The notes beneath the pieces are model-generated. The model ran no database searches. It saw nothing but the letters and a program-made list of their open reading frames with translations, and had not been told where the DNA came from. A stretch of DNA of 64,000 nucleotides, from NCBI RefSeq assembly GCF_020873895.1, contig NZ_JAHWGT010000022.1, positions 1-64,000 on the forward strand, in the 5' to 3' direction. The position numbers were made by a program, and so were the translations under genes. Source of the DNA: Streptomyces sp. DH12 (GTDB lineage Bacteria; Actinomycetota; Actinomycetes; Streptomycetales; Streptomycetaceae). Shown here one piece after another: positions 19,432 to 27,821 of this stretch; positions within the stretch are counted from its first letter, which is position 1, and each line of letters starts with the position of its first letter.

Positions 19432-21111
19432 TCAGTTGATCACCGGCGGAACGGCACCACGCCGTCGTACCGCCCAGGTCTCTTCGTCTTCCACCAGGTA
19501 GTCCGGCCGCTCGGAGCCGCCGGACTCCTCGTCGTTGCCCACCGGCCGCTGGGATCGCGGTGCGGCACCGCCGCGAGGCGTGCCGACCACTCCGTTGACG
19601 CTGGGGGTGCCGCGACCAGCGGGACGCGGAGCAGCCGCACCCTGTGCGCCGACCACGCCCGTCTGACCGGGACGGCCCACGGAGCCGCGCGCCTGGGCGG
19701 CCCCCTCGCCGCCGATGACCGTCCCGCGCGGGATGCGGGACGCCGAACCCGAAGGGCCGGTGGCCGTGCGCTGTTGCGGCGTACCGCCGACGATGCCGGT
19801 CGGTCGGCCGACGGCGGGCGCGGGGCCTCCCGCACGCCCGGTCATGGCGCCGGAAGTACCGGTGGCACGGCCCGTGACGGGACTCTGTCCCGGGCCGCCG
19901 ACCACGTTCGGTCGTCCGGTCGGGGCATTGGTATGGCGGCCCACGGCCTGCGCTTGTCCCGGTCCGCCAGAGCGCGCCACGGGACCGGCCTGGCCGCCGC
20001 CCGCTCGACCGACGGCCTGCGGAGGGCCGCCAGCCTTGGTGGCGGACGGCGGGTTGACGAACCGGCCGCCACCGCCGCCCCGCCCAGGCGCAGGCAGGCC
20101 GGGTGCCACGGGCGGTACGAACGGGCCGGTGCCCTGGCCAGGCGGTCCTGCCGGGGACGGGGGCAGCGTCGAAGTCGGGGGCAGAGTCGGCGCGGGCGGG
20201 GTGGCGACCGTGTCGATCCTCATCGAGGTGTCAGGGAACGGTTGGGTCGGCGGTGCATCAGGCAACTGGGGACGCACACCGCGTGTGGGGTCCACGCCTC
20301 CGGCCATCGGCGGTGCGTCAGCCTGCGACGTCCGGTGACTCGGCATACCTACCGACGCTGACGATGACGCAGAACTCGGGCCGTCACTGATTCCGCCCCC
20401 ACCGCTCGGCCTTGGCACGTCCACCTTCAGCCGCTCCGGCAGCTTCGGCGCCTCCTGGCCGGCCAGGGTCATCTCCGAGACCGCGTAGAACGACGCCAGG
20501 CGGTTGATCTGGTTGATGGCCTCCTGGCGGTCGCGCTCCGCCTTCACGGCCTTCTGGTAGTCCTCGTTGTCCGCCGTGCGCTTGTCCGGGGGGAAGTCCG
20601 TGGGCTTCTTCGGGTCCGGGCGGCCGTCGCGGGGCGGCCTGGCGTTGCGGACGGAGGTGAGGCCCTCGCTGGCGACCTTCATCTGGGCGCCCACGACGTT
20701 GGCGAAGCTCGCGAGGTTGAAGGTGTAGGTGGCGAGCTCGCCCGCGTACCGCTGGAACTCGGTGCCCGCCTCACCCTTGAGGTCGACGATCGCCGCGTCC
20801 TTCTTCAGGGCGTTCGCGGCCTTGTTGAGCTCCTTGCACGCCTGCTGGAGGGCGTCACCGGCGGCTTCGAGGTCGCTGGGGTTGGCCGCTTCGAGGACGT
20901 CCAGGATGGCGTTCAGCTGGGCGTTCTCGAAGCTCGTCTTGCCGAGGAGGCCGCCGGGGCCGCTGCCGGGGCCCATGCCCATGCGCTCGAACGCGGCGGA
21001 GAGGCGCTCGGCGGTGTCGGTGGCGGTGAAGCGGGCCTTGATGGTCGAGGCGTCCTGGACCTGCTGCTGTTCGGGCGTGAGGTTCTGGTTCTTCGTGTCG
21101 TCGCTCGTCAT
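19432..21111 (-). CDS. Type VII secretion-associated protein with Gly/Pro-rich repeat tail
   Basis: A 559-residue protein. The N-terminal 240 residues are helical and WXG/PPE-like in style (PSDLEAAGDALQQACKELN, then TFNLASFANVVGAQM) and include a YxxxE motif in FYAVSEMT. The C-terminal 300 residues are low-complexity with degenerate copies of a VGRxxG/TGRxxG pattern. It lies between the small helical protein at 21117 and mycosin, in one transcription unit with esxBA. This suggests a secreted substrate or accessory factor; no confident family name. Confidence 0.85.
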   Translation of the reverse strand: MTSDDTKNQNLTPEQQQVQDASTIKARFTATDTAERLSAAFERMGMGPGSGPGGLLGKTSFENAQLNAILDVLEAANPSDLEAAGDALQQACKELNKAANALKKDAAIVDLKGEAGTEFQRYAGELATYTFNLASFANVVGAQMKVASEGLTSVRNARPPRDGRPDPKKPTDFPPDKRTADNEDYQKAVKAERDRQEAINQINRLASFYAVSEMTLAGQEAPKLPERLKVDVPRPSGGGGISDGPSSASSSASVGMPSHRTSQADAPPMAGGVDPTRGVRPQLPDAPPTQPFPDTSMRIDTVATPPAPTLPPTSTLPPSPAGPPGQGTGPFVPPVAPGLPAPGRGGGGGRFVNPPSATKAGGPPQAVGRAGGGQAGPVARSGGPGQAQAVGRHTNAPTGRPNVVGGPGQSPVTGRATGTSGAMTGRAGGPAPAVGRPTGIVGGTPQQRTATGPSGSASRIPRGTVIGGEGAAQARGSVGRPGQTGVVGAQGAAAPRPAGRGTPSVNGVVGTPRGGAAPRSQRPVGNDEESGGSERPDYLVEDEETWAVRRRGAVPPVIN

Positions 21112-21116
21112 CGGCC

Positions 21117-21533
21117 TTACCCCAGGTCCTTCGTGCCGGTGTCGATGTCGTGGTCCGCCTTCTTGTCGCGTTCCTGCTGGGCGTCGACGGCCACGTCGAC
21201 GCGGCTGGCGATGCTGTGGAAGCGGCGGCGGGTGTCCTCGTCGACGTTGTCCAGGCCGACGTCGGTCGCGCGGACGCCCAGGCGGAGCAGTTCCATCTGG
21301 TCGGCGAGCAGCTTGGAGAGGGACACCAGCTCCTTGTGGACGCGGGTGTACTGCCGGTAGAAGCCGTCGGCCTCCCCGAAGGGGAGGTTGCCGCCGCTGA
21401 AGGCGCCGCGCTCCACGGTGTGCTGGGCCACCTTGGAGCTGCTGCCCGGGCCGGTCTCGAGGTCGCTCAGAAGGCCGTTGATGCTCGACTGGAATTTCTG
21501 CAGCGCGCCTGCGCCGCGCTCAAGGTCGCCCAT
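21117..21533 (-). CDS. Helical type VII secretion-associated protein
   Basis: A 138-residue, almost entirely alpha-helical protein without a signal peptide. It is similar in size and style to WXG100-superfamily accessory proteins, but no WXG tripeptide is present. It starts at ATG 21533 and ends five bases before the 559-residue partner, so the two are probably translated together. Its role is inferred only from position at the head of the mycP-esxBA unit. Confidence 0.82.
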   Translation of the reverse strand: MGDLERGAGALQKFQSSINGLLSDLETGPGSSSKVAQHTVERGAFSGGNLPFGEADGFYRQYTRVHKELVSLSKLLADQMELLRLGVRATDVGLDNVDEDTRRRFHSIASRVDVAVDAQQERDKKADHDIDTGTKDLG

Positions 21534-21614
21534 GACCCGTCTTCCTCCCCGTTGTTACCGCTGTCACGCATTGCGTTCGCACTCGTGTACCTGGGTGCCG
21601 ATCGCACGCGTGTC

Positions 21615-21643
21615 ACTCTATCCAGTGCCTCTGACAGCCCCAA
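21615..21643 (-). promoter_or_regulatory. Putative promoter for the 21533-17323 unit
   Basis: On the minus strand TTGGGG (21638-21643) and TAGAGT (21615-21620) are separated by exactly 17 bases. This gives a leader of roughly 75 bases before ATG 21533. The -10 and spacing are good; the -35 is only a partial match to TTGAC. Confidence 0.5.
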
Positions 21644-21668
21644 GTGCCTTGTGTGGCAGGCGCGTCCG

Positions 21669-22952
21669 TCATGCGCCGGCCGTACGGGCGGGGCTGCGGC
21701 GGCGGGCGTCGCGGATGGCGACCGCGACGCCGGCGATGGCCGCGACGAGGACGCCGCCGCCCACGACGACGTAGGTCGCGAGGCGGGCGTCGCGCTGTTC
21801 GGGCGTCTCGCCCAGGTGGAGCGCGGCCGGTGTCGGCGGCTCCGCCTTGGTGACGCCCTCGTGGGCCACCGGGGCCTCCAGGGGCTTGTCGTCCTCCGTC
21901 AGGGCCCGGACCGGATCCACGACGCCCCACCCTACAAGCCGGTCGTGGCCGGCTACCGACCGCTCCGCCGTCTGCTGGAGCTGCGCGACGATCTGCTCCT
22001 GCGTCCAGTCGTCGTGCTTGGCCTTGACGAGGGCGGCGACGGCCGCGACGTACGGGGCGGAGAAGCTCGTGCCGTTGTCGGCGCAGTGGCCACCGCCCGG
22101 CACCGTTGTGATCATGTCCACACCCGGCGCGGCGATCCCGACGAAGTCGCCGGACTGGGAGAACGCGGCCCGCTCGTTGTTGCGGTCGGAGGCGGCGACG
22201 GCGAGGACGCCCTCGTAGGAGGCCGGGTAGGTCTTCTTGTCGCTGCCGTCGATGCCGTCGTTGCCCGCCGAGGCGACGACGACGATCTCCGCGTCGAGGG
22301 CCTTCTGCACGGCCTGCTTCAGGAGGGGCGTCGGCTCGATGGCGTTCGCCGTGTCCTGCGAGATGTTGATGACGTCGGCCTTCTCGTCGATCGCGTGTTG
22401 GATGGCCGCCGCCAGGGACTTGGCCGTGCCGTTGCCCACCGCGTCGTTCTGCTGGATGGGGATGATCGTCGCGTCGGGCGCCAACCCGACGAAGCCGGTG
22501 CCCGGGGCGGGGCGGGCGGCGATGATGCCGGCGACCTTGGTGCCGTGGCCGACGGTGTCGGTGGTGCCGTCCTCCTTGCCCCGGTCGATCTTGTTGCCGT
22601 GCTCGTCCTTCGCGTCCTTGGGGATGAGGTTGACGCCGCTCTTGGTGTCGACGGCCGCCTTCAGCTGCGGGTGGCGGACGTCGACGCCCGTGTCGATGAC
22701 CGCGACGCGCACGCCCTTGCCCGTGGACTGCTTCCACACCTCGTCGAGCAGGACGCGCTGAAGCGCCCACGGGCGGCCCTCGTACGGCTCGGCCGGGAAG
22801 GTGCACTGGCCGGGTGTGTCCGCCGCCGCGGGGGCGGCGGGCAGGCAGAGGACGGTGAGCGCCGCGGCGGCCGCCGCGGTCACCGAGGTCACCGCGCGGC
22901 GGGAGCGGACGGGCACGCGGGTGCGGGTGGTAGTGGTGCGGGTGTGGTTCAT
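21669..22952 (-). CDS. mycP: Mycosin, S8 subtilisin-like protease (second copy)
   Basis: A 427-residue type VII-associated protease. After a twin-arginine-rich signal region and hydrophobic stretch (residues about 20-44), the catalytic residues are D87 (VAVIDTG), H136 (VGHGT), N231 (SAGND) and S296 (GTSFSAP). A C-terminal transmembrane helix is followed by an Arg-rich tail. ATG 22952 is preferred (GGAGG 8 bases upstream). A GTG at 22973 overlaps the eccB stop and would indicate coupling. Low identity to the first copy by eye suggests old divergence or separate roles. Confidence 0.92.
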   Translation of the reverse strand: MNHTRTTTTRTRVPVRSRRAVTSVTAAAAAALTVLCLPAAPAAADTPGQCTFPAEPYEGRPWALQRVLLDEVWKQSTGKGVRVAVIDTGVDVRHPQLKAAVDTKSGVNLIPKDAKDEHGNKIDRGKEDGTTDTVGHGTKVAGIIAARPAPGTGFVGLAPDATIIPIQQNDAVGNGTAKSLAAAIQHAIDEKADVINISQDTANAIEPTPLLKQAVQKALDAEIVVVASAGNDGIDGSDKKTYPASYEGVLAVAASDRNNERAAFSQSGDFVGIAAPGVDMITTVPGGGHCADNGTSFSAPYVAAVAALVKAKHDDWTQEQIVAQLQQTAERSVAGHDRLVGWGVVDPVRALTEDDKPLEAPVAHEGVTKAEPPTPAALHLGETPEQRDARLATYVVVGGGVLVAAIAGVAVAIRDARRRSPARTAGA

Positions 22953-22969
22953 CGCGGCCGCCTCCGGTC

Positions 22970-24502
22970 TCACGAGCCCTGCGGCTGGCGCGCCGCGGAC
23001 GTCGACAGGCGGGGGCCGGTGGGCAGGAACGCGGACCAGGCCGCCGGTACGGGCACCGGGGCGACGTCCTTGTAACCGAGCCGGTTCTGCGCCTGCTGCG
23101 CCTCCAGCAGCCGCGCCCTCTTCTCCTCGTCGGAGCCGGAGGAGCCGATGCCGGAGTCTCCGGCGGAGCTGTCGCCGTTGGACTGCATCGCGTACCGCAG
23201 CCCGGTGTCGGTGACGAGGAACAGGAAACCGGTGTCGGTGCGGGAGCCGGTGAACTGGCGGAAGAGCTGGCCCGCGCCGGGCGTGACGTACGCGCTGCTG
23301 GAGCCGGTGGGCAGCGGCGCCGGGAAGTCCTCGCCGGCCCAGGTGGCGAGCGTGGTGGAGCCGTCGTCCTCGTCCACCTCATGCAGGACGTTGCAGACGG
23401 TGTTGCGGCTGCCCTCGCCCGTGCCGGCGGAGTTGACGGCGCGGGGGGCGGCCCGCGGCCACTTCTTGTCCTGGTTGAACGCCTCGCCCGGCACGAAGGC
23501 GCCGGGGCTGACCGACGCCGCCTGCCCGTCCTGGCCGAGTTCGACCAGGTCGCGGCTGGCCAGCAGCAGTTTCGCCGTGAAGTCCGAGACGGGCGCCACC
23601 CGGCCCGGCAGGACGACGTAACTCTGCTTCTTCGTGCCGTCGACCGCGGTGAGCACCATGCCCACCTTGTCGAGGTCGTCGTCCAGTCCGCCGGGCGCGC
23701 CCGCGGGGGCGCCCGGGCGTCCGTCGACGGTGGGGAAGGTGATCTCGTCGCCCTTGTGGAGGGTGTCCAGCCACGCCGCGGAGACGCGCTGCGGGACGCG
23801 GCCCTGACCGACGAGCTGGCGCAGCAGCAGCTCGTTCGTGCCGACCGGGTAAGCGGTGCCGCCGGCGTCGACGATGTAGCGCGTGCGGTCCGGGGCGGGG
23901 CCCTCCACGTACAGGAGGTCGCCCCCGGCGAGGCGCTCGTCGCCCTCGGTGCGGTCCCGCTCCCGCTCGGCGAAGACGAACGCGGCCTTCTGGATGGCGC
24001 GTCCGCCCTCCACGGGGCGTTCGCACACGGCCCACCGCTTCGCGGCGCCGGCCTCCTTCGGGTCGGGGAGCCGGTCGGGCGCGTACGGGATGCCGAGGGT
24101 GGCGCCGTGCGGGATCTTGCCGCTGTCGAGCACGGACTCGTCGACCTTGATGACCGTGCCCTTGTCGGGGAGGAGCAGGAGCTTCGCGGACGCCATGTTG
24201 AGGACGGGGTGGAGCTGGGTCGTCTTGCCGGTCTTCAGGACCACGTAGCGGGTCGTGGACTTGCTGGCGATGATGACGTTCTCACCGGGCTTGTCCCAGT
24301 TCTTGGGGGCGACCGGACGGAACATGCCCCACGCGCCGAACACGGCGAGGACGACGACACCGACGATGGTCCCGGGCAGCACCGCGCGCAGGGGGCGGGG
24401 CGCGCCCTCCTCGGAACCGCTGGCGTTGGGCTGGAGGAATTGGGCGACGAGTCTCCGCTTCGCGAAGGTGTAGGCGTTGAGTTCGTCCCGGCGCGATGCC
24501 AT
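22970..24502 (-). CDS. eccB: Type VII secretion protein EccB
   Basis: Core membrane component of the ESX complex with a short cytosolic N-terminus, one transmembrane helix and a large periplasmic domain. The family-typical N-terminus RRDELNAYTFAKRRLVAQFL is present (residues 4-23), with the helix near residues 42-60. The 510-residue length is usual. ATG 24502 is the start that places this motif at the N-terminus. It is transcribed with the second mycosin, with a 3-4 base overlap possible, and is divergent from eccE. Confidence 0.94.
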   Translation of the reverse strand: MASRRDELNAYTFAKRRLVAQFLQPNASGSEEGAPRPLRAVLPGTIVGVVVLAVFGAWGMFRPVAPKNWDKPGENVIIASKSTTRYVVLKTGKTTQLHPVLNMASAKLLLLPDKGTVIKVDESVLDSGKIPHGATLGIPYAPDRLPDPKEAGAAKRWAVCERPVEGGRAIQKAAFVFAERERDRTEGDERLAGGDLLYVEGPAPDRTRYIVDAGGTAYPVGTNELLLRQLVGQGRVPQRVSAAWLDTLHKGDEITFPTVDGRPGAPAGAPGGLDDDLDKVGMVLTAVDGTKKQSYVVLPGRVAPVSDFTAKLLLASRDLVELGQDGQAASVSPGAFVPGEAFNQDKKWPRAAPRAVNSAGTGEGSRNTVCNVLHEVDEDDGSTTLATWAGEDFPAPLPTGSSSAYVTPGAGQLFRQFTGSRTDTGFLFLVTDTGLRYAMQSNGDSSAGDSGIGSSGSDEEKRARLLEAQQAQNRLGYKDVAPVPVPAAWSAFLPTGPRLSTSAARQPQGS

Positions 24503-24687
24503 GTGTCCGCTGTCCCTCTCCCCGCTGGGCTGCCGCGTTCCCCTTGGCCGCCAAGGGGCGGCCTCCGTCGTTACCGCCCCCCTACTATGCCTGCTGGCGG
24601 TGGGCCGCCTCTGCTCAGGTAGGGTGATCGCCCGGTCAACGGCCGTAGGGAATTCGGCTTTTACGGACACGAGGGGGCAACGCGGCG

Positions 24688-26070
24688 ATGGGTACGGGGA
24701 CGCGTGCGCGCACGAGGCGGTCCGGCGAGGCACGCCCGGCCCGTTCCCGGCGGCAACGCAGCAACGCCCACCAGGCCGGCGGCACCCGCCCGGCCCCGTC
24801 CGCCCCGGCCGCGCCCGGTGGTGACGGCCCGCCCGGCGGCCCGGTGCCGGCCCCGCGCCCGCTGTCGCGGGTGGGACGCGTCGGACCGTTCCAGCTGCGT
24901 CAGCTGGTACTGGTGGAGCTCGCCCTGGCGCTCGCCGCGGTCGGGGTCGCGCTGGGCGGCATGTGGATGGTCCTCACGAGTGTCGTCGCCGTCGTGCTGC
25001 TGCTGGTCGCCGTGGCGCGCCGGCGCGGCCAGGCGCTGCAGGACTGGGCGGCGACGGCGCTGGCGCTGCGCGCCCGCCGCCGGGCAGCGGAGCCGGCCGC
25101 CGCGGACGCGGACCCGTCGCTCGCACCGATCGCGGAGGGCCTGCCGGGCTTCCGCCCCTTCCCGTACGTCGACCGGAAGCGGCGCACCGTCGGCATGCTC
25201 GGGGACGGTTCGTTCCTGACGGCGGTCGTGCGCGTCGAGGCGAGCGGCGCGGCGCCGCGGCCCGCGTTCGGCGCGCGGTCGCTGCCGCTGTCCCTGCTGG
25301 GCGGGGCGCTGGAGGTCGACGACATCGTGCTGGAGTCGGTGCAGCTGGTGCAGCAGGTGCGGTCCGCCCCGGCGCCGCACCTGCCGCAGCAGGCCGTGGC
25401 CCGCCTCTCGTACGTCCCCCTCCAGGAGCGCACCGGGGCGCCCGCCCTGCGGATGACGTGGGTGGCGCTGAAGCTGGACCCGGAGCGCTGCCGGGAGGCC
25501 ATCGAGGCGCGCGGCGGCGGGGTCGAGGGAGCGCAGCGGTGCCTGGTGCGCGCGGCCGACCACGTGGCGAGCAGGATCACGGGCGCCGGTTTCGAGGCGG
25601 TCGTGCTGGACCAGGAGGAGTTGAACTCCACGATGGCGACGGCGGCCTGCGCGAGCCCCCGCCTCGCGGCCCGCGCCCACCGCCCGGACGCCACTCCGCA
25701 GCGCCGCACGGTCGAGACGGCCCGCGTCTGGCGGTGCGACGACCGCTGGCACACCACGTACGCGGTCGGCCGCTGGCCCGACCTGGGCCCGGGCGGTGCG
25801 GGCACCCCGCTGGCCGGTCTGGTGTCGCTGCTCACCGCGACGCCCGCCCACGCGACGACGTTCAGCCTCGCCCTGCACCGCGGCGCGCGGCAGGGCGCCG
25901 TGGACGTGGCCGGGTACGTCCGGATCACCGGCGGTTCGGACACCGAGCTGATCGGGGTGCGCCGGGCGTTGGAGCAGGCCGCGCGGTCGGCGAAGGTGGG
26001 GCTGGTGCGGCTCGACCGCGAGCAGCTGCCCGGAGTGGTGGCGACGCTGCCGCTGGGAGGGACGCAGTGA
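24688..26070 (+). CDS. eccE: Type VII secretion protein EccE
   Basis: Peripheral membrane component of the ESX core complex. The 460-residue protein has a basic, disordered N-terminus (residues 1-60), two transmembrane helices (about 72-110) and a soluble domain whose FPYVDRKRRTVGMLGDGSF segment fits EccE. ATG 24688 is the chosen start. A -10-like TAGGGT lies at 24620-24625. The stop codon overlaps the start of the next gene (TGATG). Confidence 0.88.
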   Translation: MGTGTRARTRRSGEARPARSRRQRSNAHQAGGTRPAPSAPAAPGGDGPPGGPVPAPRPLSRVGRVGPFQLRQLVLVELALALAAVGVALGGMWMVLTSVVAVVLLLVAVARRRGQALQDWAATALALRARRRAAEPAAADADPSLAPIAEGLPGFRPFPYVDRKRRTVGMLGDGSFLTAVVRVEASGAAPRPAFGARSLPLSLLGGALEVDDIVLESVQLVQQVRSAPAPHLPQQAVARLSYVPLQERTGAPALRMTWVALKLDPERCREAIEARGGGVEGAQRCLVRAADHVASRITGAGFEAVVLDQEELNSTMATAACASPRLAARAHRPDATPQRRTVETARVWRCDDRWHTTYAVGRWPDLGPGGAGTPLAGLVSLLTATPAHATTFSLALHRGARQGAVDVAGYVRITGGSDTELIGVRRALEQAARSAKVGLVRLDREQLPGVVATLPLGGTQ

Positions 26071-26786
26071 TGTTCACAGCACGTGGGCGACACGCCCCGC
26101 GCGGGCTGATCGGCCCCCGCCACGCCGGTCACCGCGTGGCCGTGGAGGGCCTGGAGGCGCTGTCCCTGCCCGTCGGCGACGACGGCGTGGTGATAGGGGA
26201 CGACGCCGAGGGCAACCCGCGCATCGTCGGCTTCCACCGCTCCACGCCGTACGACGTGCTGCTCATCGGCGGCCTGTGGACGGCGCAGGTGCTGGCGCTC
26301 CGCGCGGCCGGCACGGGCGCGCGGGTCGCGGTCGAGACGGGCCGGGCGCAGGCGTGGACGGCGCTGGCGCACGCGGCGGGCGCGGGCCTGGAGTGCGTGA
26401 CGCTGCACGACGTGGGCCGCGTGCCGCCGATGGGCGCCACGGTCGGCAGCCCGGTCGTGGTGGTCCGCGACTGCGGCATGCGTCCGCCGCGCGGCCGGGT
26501 GGTGTCCTCGCCCTGGCAGTCGGTGCTGACACTGCTGCCGTACCTGAGCCCCGTCGCGCCCCGGCTCATGCGGGCCGCGACGCTCGTGGGCGTCCAGCGG
26601 GTCTCCCCGCAGGAGGCGGAGCAGATCGGCCGCATACTCGGCCTGGCGCGGGCCGAGTACGAGGCCCTGCCGACGCTCGCCGACGGGGTGACCCTGTGGT
26701 GCGCGGGCCGGGAGCGGCACTGGGTGATGACGGGCGCGACCGACGCCGAGACGGGATTGCTGGGCGTGGCCCGCCGCATGGACTGA
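26070..26786 (+). CDS. EccE-coupled hypothetical protein of the type VII locus
   Basis: A 238-residue soluble protein with no recognised domain. It starts at ATG 26070, overlapping the eccE stop in TGATG, with GGGAGG nine bases upstream, so it is almost certainly translated with eccE. Alternating beta/alpha patterns (YDVLLIGGLWTAQVLALRA, PVVVVRDCGMRPP) suggest a Rossmann-like fold, but no nucleotide motif is clear. It is probably an accessory factor of the secretion system. Confidence 0.83.
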   Translation: MFTARGRHAPRGLIGPRHAGHRVAVEGLEALSLPVGDDGVVIGDDAEGNPRIVGFHRSTPYDVLLIGGLWTAQVLALRAAGTGARVAVETGRAQAWTALAHAAGAGLECVTLHDVGRVPPMGATVGSPVVVVRDCGMRPPRGRVVSSPWQSVLTLLPYLSPVAPRLMRAATLVGVQRVSPQEAEQIGRILGLARAEYEALPTLADGVTLWCAGRERHWVMTGATDAETGLLGVARRMD

Positions 26787-27113
26787 CCGTCGGGGCGGGG
26801 CGGGTGGCGGCCCGCGCGGGGTTCGCGACGGCCCGTGGTGAGCGACGGCCCGTGGTGAGCGACGGCCCGTGGTGAACGACGGCCCGTGGTGAACGACGGC
26901 CCGTGTTGAGCGTCGGCCCGTGGTGAGCGACCGCCCCTGGCGGGTGCCCCCGCTTTAGGGGACGGGATACGGGCCTGTCAAGGCGCCGGACCGGGGGTCG
27001 GCCGCGGCCCTAGGATGCCGAAGGACGCGGCGCGGACCGCACGCGCACACGTCCGGGCGGGGGTCCCGACGGGACCGTGTCCGCCCCGACCGTTACCGAA
27101 AGGAACTGGAGCG
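26787..27113. other. Intergenic region with tandem repeats before DUF397 gene
   Basis: No supported gene. It contains six 17-bp tandem repeats (26827-26928) and GC-rich sequence leading to the ribosome-binding site of the DUF397 gene. No clear terminator hairpin was found after 26786. Confidence 0.6.
26827..26928. repeat. Six 17-bp tandem repeats
   Basis: The unit GACGGCCCGTGGTGAGC is repeated head to tail six times (26827, 26844, 26861, 26878, 26895, 26912), with zero to two changes per copy. A decayed seventh unit follows. There are no spacers, so this is not a CRISPR array. Confidence 0.9.
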
Positions 27114-27347
27114 ATGGGCAGCGCACAGGAGAAGGACGAGCTGTACGCCCTCGACATCTCCGGGGTCGAGTGGCACGGCGCCCCGGGCACGTCGCCCGAC
27201 GAGGAGCGCGTCGAGATCGCCCACCTGCCGGGCGGCGCGGTCGCGATGCGCTCGTCGCTGGACCCGGACACGGTGCTGCGCTACACGGAGGCGGAGTGGC
27301 GGGCCTTCGTGCTGGGCGCGCGGGACGGGGAGTTCGACCTGAAGTGA
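27114..27347 (+). CDS. DUF397 domain protein
   Basis: A 77-residue protein of the DUF397 family, which is very common in Streptomyces and often paired with XRE regulators (BldB-related or toxin-antitoxin-like pairs in the literature). Recognisable parts are DISGVEWHGAPGTS, VEIAHLPGGAVAMRSS and YTEAEWRAFVLGARDGEFD. The start is ATG 27114 with AAGGA and GGAG upstream. No XRE partner is adjacent, so this is an orphan copy inside the type VII locus. Confidence 0.9.
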   Translation: MGSAQEKDELYALDISGVEWHGAPGTSPDEERVEIAHLPGGAVAMRSSLDPDTVLRYTEAEWRAFVLGARDGEFDLK

Positions 27348-27372
27348 CCCGCCGCGGCGCGGCGGAACGGAC

Positions 27373-27410
27373 GGGCCCGCCGGCCCCGGGCTCCCGGGGC
27401 CGGCGGGCCC
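27373..27410 (+). terminator. Hairpin terminator after DUF397 gene
   Basis: A perfect 18-bp inverted repeat (27373-27390 with 27393-27410), followed by CCTTCCTT on the plus strand, 25 bases past the stop codon. Confidence 0.8.
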
Positions 27411-27661
27411 CTTCCTTGCGCGCGGTGGGCGGCGCCGGGGCGCCGGAGGTGTGGGGAGCGCGAGGGGCGCGCGGGGCGCGGGAGTGGTCCGTTCGAGACC
27501 TGATTGTTGGATAGGTCGCACCGGTGCCCGGTGGCCTGAGCACCCCTCACTTCATGGCTTTTCGACCCCTTTTGGCAGGGGTGGTGTTCACGCAGTGGTG
27601 CGAGGGCGTCACATGGCGGTGCGGTCGGGCGGTCGGGGGCCGCCCCGGCGGGCCGACGGCC

Positions 27662-27692
27662 CTGACACGTGGGCGCCGTCGGCGATTAGGGT
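27662..27692 (+). promoter_or_regulatory. Putative promoter of the MinD-like gene
   Basis: CTGACA (27662-27667) and TAGGGT (27687-27692), separated by 19 bases, resemble a vegetative Streptomyces promoter with a long spacer. It would give a leader of about 120 bases before GTG 27822. Confidence 0.35.
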
Positions 27693-27821
27693 GGGAAGGG
27701 CCGGCCATGACCCCGCTCGGGCGTGCGGCGCCCAGAGGGGGAGAGCCGGGCTGACGGACGACAGGAACGGTCGCCCACACCCATGACGGCACAAGGGTGC
27801 TCGACCCCACCAGGAGGCAAC

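Larger units (their letters stand above)
27348..27821. other. Intergenic region upstream of the MinD-like gene
   Basis: 474 bases with no supported gene. It holds the DUF397 terminator hairpin (27373-27410), a small CCCC/GGGG hairpin near 27569-27583 and a promoter-like pair (27662-27692). Confidence 0.55.

Noticed and set aside
26827-26928. CRISPR array
   Set aside because: Repeat units are contiguous 17-mers with no spacers and no cas genes nearby.
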